Assembly (NCBI GenBank): GCA_028284495.1
Contig: JANQRP010000014.1
Coordinates: forward strand, 186,001-250,000
Direction: 5' to 3'
DNA: 64,000 nt
From: Longimicrobiales bacterium
GTDB taxonomy: Bacteria; Gemmatimonadota; Gemmatimonadetes; Longimicrobiales; Gaopeijiaceae
Shown here: in pieces, positions 38,861-48,110 of the stretch
Layout: each line of letters opens with the position of its first letter
Position numbering within the stretch: the stretch's first letter is position 1
Program-made: the position numbers and the translations under genes
The notes under the pieces: generated by a model
The model's database searches: none
What the model was told of the DNA's origin: nothing
The model's input: only the letters and a program-made list of their open reading frames with translations

Positions 38861-40435
38861 TCAGCCTCCGGTGACGACGACAGCGGTGCGGTCGTCGGAC
38901 GGGATCGCCGGCGCCGCGTTCCGTGCCCGCTCGAAGAGCGTCTCCACGACCGCCTCCGGCCCGTCCTCGCGGCGCTCACGCACCGTATCGAGGACGATCA
39001 CCTCGCCTGGGGCTCCGCCGGCCTCCGTGAGCGTATCCGACAGCCCGTCGGTGAACAGCAGCAGGAGGTCCGCCTCGGGACTCCACGAGATCTCGCGCTG
39101 CCCGTAGGCGTCGGGGCCCGCGAACCCCACCGGCGGGTCCGTGGCCTCCAGCCGGCGGGCCTCCCCGTCCCGGTCCAGGAGAAACGCGTGGGGATGCCCG
39201 GCGTTGGCGTACGTGAGCGTGTACGCCTTCGGGTCGAGAACGCCGTAGAACAGCGTGAGGTACATCTCGGTGGTCTCGAGTTCGTCCATGAGCGCGTCGT
39301 CCATTTCGCGCAGCACCCGGGCCGGCGACACGTGCTCGTTGGCGTAGATCGACGCGGCGCTCATGGTAAGCGCCATGATCAGCGCGGCCGGGAAGCCGTG
39401 GCTCGAGACGTCCCCGATCATGACGCCGATCCGGCCGTCCTGCAGCCGGAGCACCTGGTAGAAGTCGCCGCCGACCAGCTCGGCCGGCTCGACCCTGGCC
39501 GCAATCCGGGCACGACCGAAGCGCTCGACCTCCGGCAGCAGCTTCTGCTGGAGGTGATGCGCGAGCTCCATCTCCCGCGCCATCCGCTCACGCTGCAGAC
39601 TCTGGCGGACGAGCCGATTGTTCTCGAGCGCGGCGCCGACCTGACTCGCGACCGCCGCCAGCAGCTTCTGGTCCGCCGCCGTGAAGATACCGCCGTGCCG
39701 GCGCCCGATGAGGTTGATGACTCCGACGGTCCGGGCCTCGCCGCTGGGCGGCGTGTAGCGGATCGGCACCGACAGGATCGAGTCGTCCGCCTCGAGGGTG
39801 ACGCCCGGCAGCGAACCGACGCCGAGCTGATCGGGACCGGCGATGGTCGGGCGGCCCTCGCGGAAGACGAGGGCGGTCACGGCGTCGCCGTCCTGGACGG
39901 GGATGGGGCCGCGCGGTCCGTCCTCGCCCACCGACGCCTTGAGGAGCAGCCGGTCCTCGTCCCGATCCGCCACCCAGAGCGACCCGCGGCGGGCGCCGAG
40001 CACGTCGCAGAGCTCCTCGAGAATCCGCCGCCCCGCTTCGTCCAGGGCGAGCACGGAGCCGAGCGTCTCGGAGATCGAATAGAGGAGGTTGATCTCCTCG
40101 TAGCGCTCGGAGAGCTCGTGCGTGAAGAAGCCGACCTCCTGCGAGAACTCCAGCATCCGCGTGATGGCGTTGACCACCAGGTCCGTCACGTCGCCCGGAT
40201 CGCAGCCGTCGCGCGTGGATACCTCGAGTCGGTAGGACCGGCCCGGACGCCCCCGAAGCCGCACGCTGCGACCGCCGCGCAGGGGAGCGGCGTACTCGTT
40301 CGGCCAGACGCAGACCGACCGCTGGTCGTCATCCAGCCAGAGCCGGATGTCGAGCGAGAGGTGATCGGCCAGGTCCTGCAGCGTGTCGCGGACCGTGGTG
40401 TCCAGTCCGGTCCGCCGGAGCGGACCCGCGCTCAT
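38861..40435 (-). CDS. GAF-domain PP2C (SpoIIE/RsbU-type) serine phosphatase
   Basis: 524 residues. A short N-terminal domain of about 100 residues, a GAF sensor domain (about 125-275), a helical linker (RERMAREMELAHHLQQKLLP) and the SpoIIE/PP2C domain (about 310-522) with GGDFYQV, IGDVSSHG, ANAGHP and FTDGLSD metal-binding motifs. It would dephosphorylate the STAS antagonist encoded two genes upstream. ATG at 40435 overlaps the anti-sigma kinase stop (ATGA). The GAF ligand is unknown. Confidence 0.93.
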   Translation of the reverse strand: MSAGPLRRTGLDTTVRDTLQDLADHLSLDIRLWLDDDQRSVCVWPNEYAAPLRGGRSVRLRGRPGRSYRLEVSTRDGCDPGDVTDLVVNAITRMLEFSQEVGFFTHELSERYEEINLLYSISETLGSVLALDEAGRRILEELCDVLGARRGSLWVADRDEDRLLLKASVGEDGPRGPIPVQDGDAVTALVFREGRPTIAGPDQLGVGSLPGVTLEADDSILSVPIRYTPPSGEARTVGVINLIGRRHGGIFTAADQKLLAAVASQVGAALENNRLVRQSLQRERMAREMELAHHLQQKLLPEVERFGRARIAARVEPAELVGGDFYQVLRLQDGRIGVMIGDVSSHGFPAALIMALTMSAASIYANEHVSPARVLREMDDALMDELETTEMYLTLFYGVLDPKAYTLTYANAGHPHAFLLDRDGEARRLEATDPPVGFAGPDAYGQREISWSPEADLLLLFTDGLSDTLTEAGGAPGEVIVLDTVRERREDGPEAVVETLFERARNAAPAIPSDDRTAVVVTGG

Positions 40436-40872
40436 GCCGAGGCGGCGTCGTCGAGCTGCGTGGGCGGCTCGAGGTGGAGCACGAGGGTCACCGAGTTGCC
40501 GGCCTCGTTGTAGCGGACCTCGTCCATGAGGTTCCGCATCAGGAAGAGCCCGCGGCCCCCCGGGCGCTCGATGTTCTCCGGCGTCGTCGGATCGGGCACG
40601 GTCTCGGGGTCGAAGCCGGGACCCTCGTCGGTGACCCGGGCCTCGATGGAGTAGCGGAGGAAGGCGATCTCGAGGCGGATGCGCTTTCCGGGATCCTCGC
40701 GGTTTCCGTACAGGACGGCATTCGCGAGCGCCTCCATGAGGCCGACCCGGAAGTTGAGCTCGAGCTTCCGGCGGCAGTACGCGCTGTTGTCGCAGCGGCG
40801 GACCACCAGATCGACGGCGTGCTCTATGGCAGCCGGATCACTCGGGATCTCGAGGACGAGGTCGTTGCGCAT
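40432..40872 (-). CDS. RsbW-type anti-sigma factor / serine kinase
   Basis: 146 residues, GHKL ATPase fold. N box E-A-L-A-N-A-V with N51, G1 box DEGPGF at 82-87 and G2 box G-G-R-G-L-F-L-M. It should phosphorylate the STAS partner and bind a sigma factor or other target. Seven bases separate it from the STAS gene; it overlaps the phosphatase gene. No sigma factor gene is nearby. Confidence 0.92.
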   Translation of the reverse strand: MRNDLVLEIPSDPAAIEHAVDLVVRRCDNSAYCRRKLELNFRVGLMEALANAVLYGNREDPGKRIRLEIAFLRYSIEARVTDEGPGFDPETVPDPTTPENIERPGGRGLFLMRNLMDEVRYNEAGNSVTLVLHLEPPTQLDDAASA

Positions 40873-40879
40873 CGGTCGA

Positions 40880-41212
40880 TCAGAAGCCCTCGAGTGCGGC
40901 CGCCTTGTCGTCCGCGATACGGAAGAGGGTGTCGAGCTTGGTGAGCTCGAACAGGGTCCGAAGGTCCTCGTTCAGGCTCGAGAGCCGAAGCTCGCCGCCC
41001 TTCTCGCGAATCTTCTTCGAGAGGCTGACGAGGACGCCGAGGCCCGAGGAGTCGATGTAGCCCGTCTCCGAGAAGTCGATGACGAACTTCCGGGCGCCGT
41101 TCTCGAGGTCTTCGAGGACCTTCTGCTTCAGCTCCTGGCGATTGCCGACGATGAGCTGTCCTTCGACCTCGACGACGGTGACGTCGCCCTGATTCGACAC
41201 GGTGAACCCCAT
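40880..41212 (-). CDS. STAS-domain anti-sigma factor antagonist (RsbV type)
   Basis: 110 residues, a complete STAS domain. The phosphorylation site is DSSGLG at 54-59, most likely S56 by comparison with SpoIIAA/RsbV. When unphosphorylated it would bind the RsbW-type kinase and free the sigma factor. The ATG at 41212 has GAGGAAG just upstream; longer in-frame starts give unlikely Arg-rich sequence. First gene of the partner-switching set. Confidence 0.94.
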   Translation of the reverse strand: MGFTVSNQGDVTVVEVEGQLIVGNRQELKQKVLEDLENGARKFVIDFSETGYIDSSGLGVLVSLSKKIREKGGELRLSSLNEDLRTLFELTKLDTLFRIADDKAAALEGF

Positions 41213-41284
41213 TCTTCCTCCGACACGAGACGAACTTCGAACGTGCGCGGCGTGTGGTCGATATCGCTCCGCGCGAGACTCCTG

Positions 41285-41314
41285 ACGATATCCAGAAGTC
41301 GCGGGCGGGATCAA
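41285..41314 (-). promoter_or_regulatory. Putative promoter of the partner-switching operon
   Basis: Minus-strand TTGATC (41314-41309) and TATCGT (41290-41285) lie 18 bases apart, four of six matches each, about 70 bases before the STAS gene start. It is the only promoter-like pair noticed in this 176-base gap. Confidence 0.38.
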
Positions 41315-41348
41315 GGCCGTTCCCACCCGATGCGGGGGGCGACGGGGT

Positions 41349-41360
41349 GAACATATGTTC
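41349..41360. promoter_or_regulatory. LexA-like 12-bp palindrome GAACATATGTTC
   Basis: A perfect palindrome located 29 bases after the pta stop and about 35 bases upstream of the putative -35 box of the STAS gene. It is identical to the GAAC-N4-GTTC core of the Bacillus LexA (SOS) box. Whether LexA in this lineage uses that motif is unknown, so the assignment is tentative. Confidence 0.38.
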
Positions 41361-41388
41361 CTCGGCGCGGTCACGCACCCGTTCTCCG

Positions 41389-42444
41389 TCACGTGTCGGT
41401 CACGGCGAGGAGGGCCGTGACGCACGCCGCGTCGACGATCTCGGGCGCGCGCGCGCCCCGGCTCAGGTCGTTGACCGGACGGCTGAGGCCCTGGAGCACC
41501 GGGCCGATCGCGGACGCGCCGGCGAGCCGCTCGACGAGCTTGTACGCCAGATTCGCGGCATCCAGGTCGGGAAAGACGAGCACATTCGCCTGCCCCGCGA
41601 CCGGCGACCCGGGCGCCTTCCGCGCGGCGACCTCCGGCACGAGCGCCGCGTCCCCCTGCAGCTCTCCGTCGGCGGCGACGTCGGGCATCCGGGCCCGGAA
41701 GCGCTCCAGCGCCTCGCGCACGCGGCCGACCGACCCGCCCTCGGCACTTCCCCGCGTGGAGTACGACAGGAACGCGACGCGGGGCTCGCCCCCGACGATC
41801 GCCCGCCGGGCCCGCACCGCGCTCTCGGCGATCTCGGCGAGCTGCTCGGCCGTCGGGGCCGGCACGACCGCACAGTCCGTGAAGGTAAGGGTGGTCTCGT
41901 CCGCCCTGCCCGGGCGCGTGAGCGACATGTAGAAGGCGGACGAAACCGTCGCGATGCCTTCGGCGGGGCCGACCGCGTGGAAGGCGGCCCGGAGGACGTC
42001 GGCCGTGGTGTGAACCGCGCCGGCCACGACCCCGTCGACGCGTCCGAGGCGGAGCGCGAGCGTCGACGCCATCAGCGGGTCCGTGGCGGCGGACGCGGCA
42101 GCCTCGGGCGTGATCCGGTCGCCGCGCGCATCGAGCAGGGCGTCGGCGAACTCGTCCGCGTGCGCGCCCGGGTGGAGAATCTCGATCTCCCCCGCGGCCG
42201 CCGCGCCGCGGCCCGCCTCGCCCCCCGCACTTCGAAGCGCCTCCGCGACCGCCGCCGGGTCGCCGACCGGGACGGGATGCACGATTCCGTCGAGGGCGAG
42301 TTCGACGATCGCCGCCGCCACCCGGGGATCCGACGCCTCCGGAAACGCCACCCGTCGGGGGGACGCGGCCGCGCGCTCGCGGAGGCGGGCCCGGAAGGAG
42401 CCCACAGCGCGGCCCGGCGCGGTGTCGGTCGGGGCGTCCCTCAT
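41389..42444 (-). CDS. pta: Phosphate acetyltransferase
   Basis: About 351 residues, the PTA_PTB catalytic domain only (no N-terminal DRTGG/P-loop half). [16 protein letters not shown] and [15 protein letters not shown] are diagnostic. It interconverts acetyl-CoA and acetyl phosphate; ackA is not in the window. ATG at 42444 with GGGAG upstream is preferred to a GTG four codons earlier. Ala/Gly-rich insertions are visible near residues 75-90. Confidence 0.92.
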   Translation of the reverse strand: MRDAPTDTAPGRAVGSFRARLRERAAASPRRVAFPEASDPRVAAAIVELALDGIVHPVPVGDPAAVAEALRSAGGEAGRGAAAAGEIEILHPGAHADEFADALLDARGDRITPEAAASAATDPLMASTLALRLGRVDGVVAGAVHTTADVLRAAFHAVGPAEGIATVSSAFYMSLTRPGRADETTLTFTDCAVVPAPTAEQLAEIAESAVRARRAIVGGEPRVAFLSYSTRGSAEGGSVGRVREALERFRARMPDVAADGELQGDAALVPEVAARKAPGSPVAGQANVLVFPDLDAANLAYKLVERLAGASAIGPVLQGLSRPVNDLSRGARAPEIVDAACVTALLAVTDT

Positions 42445-42472
42445 TGCTCCCGTCACCGGGTCCGTGCCAGCG

Positions 42473-42973
42473 TCACCGCTGGAACCGCGCCCGCAGCCGT
42501 CCGAGCACCGGCTCGGACACGAACGCCGACACGTCGCCGCCCAGCTTCGCCACCTCCCGCACCAGGGATGCGGACAGAAAGGAGTACTGGACGTCGGGCA
42601 CGAAGAAGGCGGTCTCGAAGTCGCCGAGCAGTTCCTGGTTCATCTGCGCCATCTGGAGCTCGTACTCGAAATCGGAGACGGCGCGGAGCCCGCGGACGAC
42701 CACGCTCGCGCCCTGCGCCCGGCAGAAGTCCACGAGCAACCCCTCGAAGGAGACCACCCGGATCCGCTCGTCGGCGGCGAAGACCTCCCGAAGCATCGCC
42801 ACCCGCTCCTCGATCTCGAACAGACCGCTCTTCCGCTGGGTGGCGGAGTGCGCGACGCCGATGACGAGTTCGTCGGCGATCCGGAGCGAGCGTCGCGCGA
42901 TGTCTTCGTGGCCGCGCGTCACGGGGTCGAAAGAGCCGGGATAGACGGCGATCAGGGGGCGGTCGACGCTCAT
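42473..42973 (-). CDS. coaD: Pantetheine-phosphate adenylyltransferase
   Basis: 166 residues, usual length. [13 protein letters not shown] holds the T/HxGH nucleotidyltransferase motif, and [21 protein letters not shown] and [11 protein letters not shown] are typical. It makes dephospho-CoA from phosphopantetheine. The ATG at 42973 overlaps the rsmD stop (ATGA), preserving the common rsmD-coaD pair. Confidence 0.96.
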   Translation of the reverse strand: MSVDRPLIAVYPGSFDPVTRGHEDIARRSLRIADELVIGVAHSATQRKSGLFEIEERVAMLREVFAADERIRVVSFEGLLVDFCRAQGASVVVRGLRAVSDFEYELQMAQMNQELLGDFETAFFVPDVQYSFLSASLVREVAKLGGDVSAFVSEPVLGRLRARFQR

Positions 42974-43557
42974 GCGTCCGTGTCTCCGGTGTCCGGGGGC
43001 GTGGTGTCGTGGCGCGCCGGCGGCTCCGCGTCGTCGGACGCCACCAGCGTCGTCAGGGCCGTCCCGCCGTAGGTCCGGGTCCGGCGGACCAGCGGTGAGT
43101 CGACGCGGTCGGAGGAACGATGCTCGACCCAGAGTTCGTCGGCAAATGGACGCGCCTCGAACCGGGCGACCAGCGCCTTGTGCCAGCCCCCATCGTAGGG
43201 CGGGTCGGCCACCGCCAGCGCCGGTCGCGCGTCGGCCGCCTCGAGCCAGGCGATCGCGTCGGCACGCACGACGCACACCCTGCCCTCGTCCGCGTCGAGC
43301 AGATCGAGATTCCGTCGGAGCACGTCGAGGGAGGCGTCGCTCGATTCGACGAACGTCACGTGCGCGGCGCCGCGACTCAGGCACTCGAGCCCCAGCGCGC
43401 CGGTGCCGGCGAAGAGGTCGAGCACCTCGAGGCGATCGAACCGTCCTCCCATCGCCGACATCCAGGCTTCACGCACGCGGTCCGACGTCGGCCGGATCCG
43501 CCCGTCCGGCACCCCCGCCAGCCTCCGACCGCGCCAGGCGCCGCCCACGATTCTCAC
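42970..43557 (-). CDS. rsmD: 16S rRNA (guanine966-N2)-methyltransferase
   Basis: About 195 residues. V-R-I-V-G-G-x-W-R-G-R at the N-terminus, R-P-T-S-D-R-V-R-E-A, the SAM loop LDLFAGTGALGLE and the catalytic DPPY. It methylates G966 of 16S rRNA during small-subunit assembly. GTG start at 43557, exactly overlapping the recJ stop (GTGA); a longer in-frame start would run into recJ. Confidence 0.95.
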   Translation of the reverse strand: MRIVGGAWRGRRLAGVPDGRIRPTSDRVREAWMSAMGGRFDRLEVLDLFAGTGALGLECLSRGAAHVTFVESSDASLDVLRRNLDLLDADEGRVCVVRADAIAWLEAADARPALAVADPPYDGGWHKALVARFEARPFADELWVEHRSSDRVDSPLVRRTRTYGGTALTTLVASDDAEPPARHDTTPPDTGDTDA

Positions 43558-45311
43558 GACGCCGTCTCCACGTCCCCGCCGGGGTCCCTCACGTCGAGCA
43601 GCTTCATCTGCGGCGAGCGACGGCCGCGCCACTCGTTCACGGCGAGCTGGTAGGCCACGTCGACCCTCGCGCCCGCGAGGGTAGCCGGGTCGATTCGTTC
43701 GGCCAGGCCGAACCCGATGCCGTCGAGCGACCCGTGCCCGGCATCGATACGCAGCTTGAGGTGACCGGTCCCAACTTCCCGTACATCAAGTACCTGTACG
43801 TTCCGAGACATGAACACAGGGCGCGGGTTGCCGATCCCGTGCGGCCCCAGCCATCGGGCCCGGTCGGCGAACTCGAGCGTCGCGTCGCGCGGTGCCAGCT
43901 CGAGGTCGATCCGGATGCGTGGCCGGAGGTCTTCCCCCGCCAGCCGAATGCGCGCCACCTTCCTGAAGCCGCGCCGCAGGTCGTCGAGCCGGTCGCGGCG
44001 GACGTCGAGGCCCGCAGCCTGCGCGTGGCCGCCGAACCGCTCGAGGTGGTCGGAGAGCGCCCCGATCGCGTCGTGGAGGTGGAATCCGGGAATCGACCGC
44101 GCACTTCCGCGGCCCTCCTCGCCGTCGAGCGCGACCATGATGACCGGTCGATGGATGCGCTCCACCACCCGCGACGCGACGATGCCGATGACCCCGGGGT
44201 GCCAGCCCTCCCCCGCCAGAACGACGCCGTAGTCCCGCTCCGGATCGAAGTCCTCGGCCAGGAGCGCGAGGGCCTCGTCGAGCGTCCGGCGGTCCTCCTC
44301 ACGGCGGCGGCGGTTGAGGTCGTCCAGCGATCGCGCGAGCGCCTTCGCTTCGCCGACGTTCTCCGACAGCAGCAGGCGGAGGGCATCGTCCGCGTCCCCC
44401 ATCCTCCCCACCGCGTTGATCCGGGGCGCGAGCACGAAGCCGACACGACCCGCGGGGATGGCGGGCTGCTCGTCCGGCGGCACGCCGGGTTCGGCCAGCT
44501 CGCAGACGTCGATCAGGGCGCGCAGGCCGACCCGTCGCGTGCGGCCGAACGCGCGCAGCCCGTACCGTACCAGCGCCCGGTTGGGGCCTTCCAGCGGTAC
44601 GAGGTCGGCCACCGTCGCCAGCGCCACCAGGTCGAGGTCCGGCAGCAGGGACTCCCGCGGGTGGCCGGCCGCCTCCGCCAGGTGCGACACGAGCGCGAAG
44701 GCGACCCCGGCTCCGCACAGCATCCCGTAGCCGGACGTGTCGTCCGCGCGGCTGGGGTTCACGACGGCGTGCGCCGCAGGAAGGGTGCCGGACGGCGTGT
44801 GGTGGTCGGTGACGATCACGTCCAGACCTGCCTCGGCGGCGCGATCCACGGCCTCGTGTGCGACGATCCCGCAGTCCACGGTCACGAGGAGTCCGGCCCC
44901 GGTCTGACGGGCCCGCTCCACCGTCTTCGGCGAGAGGTCGTACCCGTCGCGCATACGGTGGGGCACGAAGGCGTGGACGGTCGCGCCGAGCCGCCGCAAC
45001 CACCCGGTGAGGAGCGCCGCCGCGCAGACGCCGTCCACGTCGTAGTCGCCGTGGACGAAGATGGGCTCGCCCAGATCGATCGCGCTCCGGATTCGTCGCG
45101 CGGCCCGGTCCAGGTCGCGGATCCGGGAGGGATCGGGGAGGTCGTCCGGGAGCGGACGGAGGAAGCTCCGCGCCGCGTCCGGTGTGGCGATGCCGCGGCC
45201 GGCGAGGACGGCGCACATCGCCGCCGGCAGGCCCAGCTCCTCCGCAAGCCGCCGCGCGACGTCCGGATCGGGCGCTGGCCGGAGCGACCAGCGTGGCGCG
45301 GGCGGCTTCAC
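43554..45311 (-). CDS. recJ: Single-stranded-DNA-specific exonuclease RecJ
   Basis: About 585 residues. HGDYDVDG, V-T-V-D-C-G-I, T-D-H-H-T-P (DHH motif) and V-N-P, then the DHHA1 region F-G-G-H-A-Q-A-A-G and a C-terminal OB-type domain. It degrades ssDNA 5' to 3' in recombination and repair. The GTG start at 45311 sits on a TGA in another frame (GTGA), the same coupling pattern used elsewhere, but the upstream gene no longer reads in that frame because of an apparent indel. Confidence 0.95.
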   Translation of the reverse strand: MKPPAPRWSLRPAPDPDVARRLAEELGLPAAMCAVLAGRGIATPDAARSFLRPLPDDLPDPSRIRDLDRAARRIRSAIDLGEPIFVHGDYDVDGVCAAALLTGWLRRLGATVHAFVPHRMRDGYDLSPKTVERARQTGAGLLVTVDCGIVAHEAVDRAAEAGLDVIVTDHHTPSGTLPAAHAVVNPSRADDTSGYGMLCGAGVAFALVSHLAEAAGHPRESLLPDLDLVALATVADLVPLEGPNRALVRYGLRAFGRTRRVGLRALIDVCELAEPGVPPDEQPAIPAGRVGFVLAPRINAVGRMGDADDALRLLLSENVGEAKALARSLDDLNRRRREEDRRTLDEALALLAEDFDPERDYGVVLAGEGWHPGVIGIVASRVVERIHRPVIMVALDGEEGRGSARSIPGFHLHDAIGALSDHLERFGGHAQAAGLDVRRDRLDDLRRGFRKVARIRLAGEDLRPRIRIDLELAPRDATLEFADRARWLGPHGIGNPRPVFMSRNVQVLDVREVGTGHLKLRIDAGHGSLDGIGFGLAERIDPATLAGARVDVAYQLAVNEWRGRRSPQMKLLDVRDPGGDVETAS

Positions 45312-46263
45312 GAGCCGGGCGCCACCCCTCGGGCTTCTCGGCCTCGTCGTCGCCGCCGGCGTCCGCGTCGGACGCCGCCACCGGTTCGGATGCATCTTCG
45401 GGGGCCGCCTCCTCCGCGGTCGCGTCCTCCGGCGCCTCCTCGGCCGTCACGTCCAGCGTCTCCTCGGCTGCGCCCTCCGGCGCCTCCTCCTCCGGCGCCT
45501 CCTCCTCCGGCCCCTCCTCCTTCGGCGCCTCCTCCTTCGGCGCCTCCTCCTCCGGGATCGGCGCCGACAGGATCACGCCGCACTCCTCGCAGCGGATGAG
45601 CGACCCGCCCCGGATGATCTCCTGCTGCAGCTGGAGCGGGATCATCGAGAAGCAGTTCCCGCAGGCCCCGTCCTCGGTGAGGGCCGCGAGCGCAGCGCGG
45701 CCACGGTCGCCGCGGATGGCGTCGTAGACCCGGAGCTCCTCGTCGTCCACCGCTTCGGCGAGGGCCGCGCGAGAGGCTTCCAGCTCCTCGACCTTCGCGA
45801 GCAGCGCGTCCCGCTCGTGGACGAGGGACTCTCGGCGCGGACCGACCTCCTCCTTCGCCTGCTCGAGGAGGTCCGTCTGCTCTTCGAGGTCCAGCTCCAT
45901 GCGCCGGATCTGCTCGAGCAGTCCGAGGGCTTCGGTCTCCTCCGCCTCGAGCGCCCGCTGTACCATCTCGAGTTCGGCGTTGACCGCGGCCTCCTCGCGG
46001 ACGTTGCGGACGAGGTTGAGGCGGTCCCTGAGCTTCTCCTCGCGGGTGCGCTTCTCGCGCGTCGACAGCTCGAGCCGCCGCTCGTCCACCCGCATCTCCT
46101 TGATCCGCCCGCGCGTGCGCTCGACCAGTTCCTCCATCTGGTTCGCCGGCTCCTCCACTTCGAGGATCCGCGGCTCGAAGGCTCTCGCCTGATCGCGGGT
46201 GCGTGCGATCTCCAGATCGAGCGTCTGAAGCTCCCTGAGGGCCGATCGGGTCTGTTCCGTCAT
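45308..46263 (-). CDS. Coiled-coil C4 zinc-ribbon protein (CdsZ/DUF164 type), apparent 3' frameshift
   Basis: Residues 1-180 form a long coiled-coil hairpin; C201, C204, C225 and C228 make a zinc ribbon; then an acidic Glu/Ala/Pro tail of about 80 residues. Read literally, the frame has no stop at the recJ boundary and runs on to 44299 through about 1 kb of recJ as Arg-rich sequence, which is implausible. Adding one base in the G4 run at 45325-45328 (minus strand) gives an ending E-G-V-A-P-G-S and a TGA at 45308 overlapping the recJ GTG. ATG start 46263 overlaps the dnaG stop. Such proteins may assist RNA or protein handling; function inferred from family only. Confidence 0.8.
45481..45555. 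repeat. Five tandem 15-bp units in the zinc-ribbon gene
   Basis: Five consecutive 15-base units (plus strand CGCCTCCTCCTCCGG with variants CCCCTCCTCCTTCGG and CGCCTCCTCCTTCGG) encode PEEEA, PKEEA, PKEEG, PEEEA and PEEEA in the acidic tail. The unit is five codons, so changes in copy number would keep the frame. Such C/T-rich arrays are prone to slippage. Confidence 0.85.
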
Positions 46264-48110
46264 TGTGCGTCGTGGTGGTGTGAACCGCGGGTGTAGCGCC
46301 GCGCATAGGAGCCACCGGGGCGACCCAGGGCGCGAAGTTCCGCGCCGAGAGCCTGCTTCTCCCGAATCAGCTCGAGCTTCTCCTGCTCGTCCGTCGTGGC
46401 CTCGATCCGGCCCTGGAGCGCGTCGATGCGTCGGGCGATGCGCATGCCCTCGAGCGTCATGAGCGCTTCGTCGAACTCGCGGCCACCGTGGGCCAGCTGC
46501 TCCGCGTCCACCGGCTCCGCCAGCAGGGCTTCGAGCCGCGGGACCGCCCGGGGGTCGAGATCTTCCGGCGGACGGTCGAGATCGGGATCCTCGACGAACG
46601 ACTGGAAGATGGCCCGATCCGCCGCGTCCTTGAAGTCCTCGGGCCCGATCCGCATCAGCGCCTTCTCCACGAGTTCGTGTCGGCGATCGCGGTCACGGGC
46701 GAGCACGCGCAGGAGACTCCACTCGGGACCGAGCTGGGGCCGGCGGTCGATCGAGGGCGGGCGGGCCGGAGCGGTCGGGGCCCGCCGGCCGGCGTGATCC
46801 GCTGTCTGGGGACGGGAGCCGGGATGACGCGCCAGCTCCTGCTCGAGCGTCTCCCGCCGGACGCCCGTCCGTCCGGCCACCTGGTCGATGTAGATGTCAC
46901 GCAGCGTGCGGTCGGCCGTCGCCCGCAGCGTCGGAAGCAGTCGATCGACGGCGTCGCGCCGCCCGTCGATGGAGGCGAAGTAGTCGCGCTTCTCGAGGAT
47001 CTGGAGCTTCCGATCGAGGATGTCGACGGCGTCGGAGAGGTACCCGCGGAGCGCGTCCGGCCCCTCCTTCTGGACGAGCGTGTCCGGATCCTCGCCCTCG
47101 GGCAGCGTGACGATCGACGGGTGGAGGCCCTCGGACAGCAGCAGGTCGCCGGCGCGGAAGGAGGCCTTGAGCCCCGCGCGATCCGAGTCGAAGAGCAGCA
47201 GGACGCGACTGGTGTACCGCTTCAGCAGCCGCGCCTGCTCGACGGTCATCGCGGTCCCGAGGGTGGCCACCGTGTTCTCGAAGCCGAAGGCCGCGATCGA
47301 GACGAGGTCCATGTAGCCCTCGACGACCACTGCAACCTCCTCGCGACGGATCGCGTGCCGGCTCTTGTCGAGGCCGTAGAGCGTGCGGCCCTTGTGATAG
47401 AGGACGGTCTCGGGGGAGTTGAGGTACTTCGGCTGGCCGCGCTTCTCCTGCCCGAGAAGGCGGCCCCCGAAGGCGAGCACCTTTCCGCGCAGAGCCTCGA
47501 TCGGGAAGATCACCCGGTTCCGGAACTTGTCGTACGGCTCCGGCGAGTTCTCGCTGGTGGTCAGCAGCCCGACCTCCAGCAGCTGCGCGTCGGTCATCCC
47601 CAGGCCGTGCGCCGCGTCCCGGAGCGCTCGCCAGTCGTCCGGGGCGAACCCGAGCTCGAACCGCTCCGAGGTCTCCGCGTCGATTCCCCGGCCCTCCAGG
47701 TAGGCCCGCGCCTCCGCGCCGCCCTCCCCGAGGAGCTGGTCGCGGAACCACTTCTTCGCGAACGCCATCAGCTCGTAGAGGGGGCGTTTGGGGTCCTCCT
47801 CCGGATCGCGCCCCCGCTTCACCTCGCGAATCTCGACGCCGCTCCGGGACGCGACGTGCTTCACCGCCTCCACGAAGTCCATCCCGACCTTCTCCTGGAG
47901 GAACTTGAACACGTCCCCGGAGACGCCGCAGCCAAAGCACTTGTAGAAGCCCTTGTCGGGCACCACGTAGAACGACGGAGTTCGCTCCTCGTGGAAGGGG
48001 CAGTTCGCCTTGAACTCCTTCCCCGCCTTCTTCAGGTCGACGTACTGCGAGACCACGTCGACGATGTCGGCACGCGCCCGGACTTCCTCGACCTGATCGT
48101 CCGGGATCAC
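46260..48110 (-). CDS. dnaG: DNA primase
   Basis: About 616 residues. Zinc-binding domain with C37, H40, C58 and C61 (CPFHEERTPSF...CFGCG), catalytic core K-Y-L-N-S-P-E-T and TOPRIM V-V-V-E-G-Y-M-D and L-L-F-D-S-D-R-A-G, then a helicase-binding C-terminal domain. It makes RNA primers for replication. The GTG start at 48110 overlaps the mutS2 stop (GTGA). The macromolecular-synthesis partners rpsU and rpoD are not adjacent. Confidence 0.96.
   Translation of the reverse strand: MIPDDQVEEVRARADIVDVVSQYVDLKKAGKEFKANCPFHEERTPSFYVVPDKGFYKCFGCGVSGDVFKFLQEKVGMDFVEAVKHVASRSGVEIREVKRGRDPEEDPKRPLYELMAFAKKWFRDQLLGEGGAEARAYLEGRGIDAETSERFELGFAPDDWRALRDAAHGLGMTDAQLLEVGLLTTSENSPEPYDKFRNRVIFPIEALRGKVLAFGGRLLGQEKRGQPKYLNSPETVLYHKGRTLYGLDKSRHAIRREEVAVVVEGYMDLVSIAAFGFENTVATLGTAMTVEQARLLKRYTSRVLLLFDSDRAGLKASFRAGDLLLSEGLHPSIVTLPEGEDPDTLVQKEGPDALRGYLSDAVDILDRKLQILEKRDYFASIDGRRDAVDRLLPTLRATADRTLRDIYIDQVAGRTGVRRETLEQELARHPGSRPQTADHAGRRAPTAPARPPSIDRRPQLGPEWSLLRVLARDRDRRHELVEKALMRIGPEDFKDAADRAIFQSFVEDPDLDRPPEDLDPRAVPRLEALLAEPVDAEQLAHGGREFDEALMTLEGMRIARRIDALQGRIEATTDEQEKLELIREKQALGAELRALGRPGGSYARRYTRGSHHHDAQ

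Noticed and set aside
44299..45307. C-terminal continuation of the zinc-ribbon protein through recJ
   Set aside because: About 335 residues of Arg/Gly/Pro-rich sequence in the wrong frame of a well-conserved recJ. Better explained by a one-base indel than by a true long overlap.
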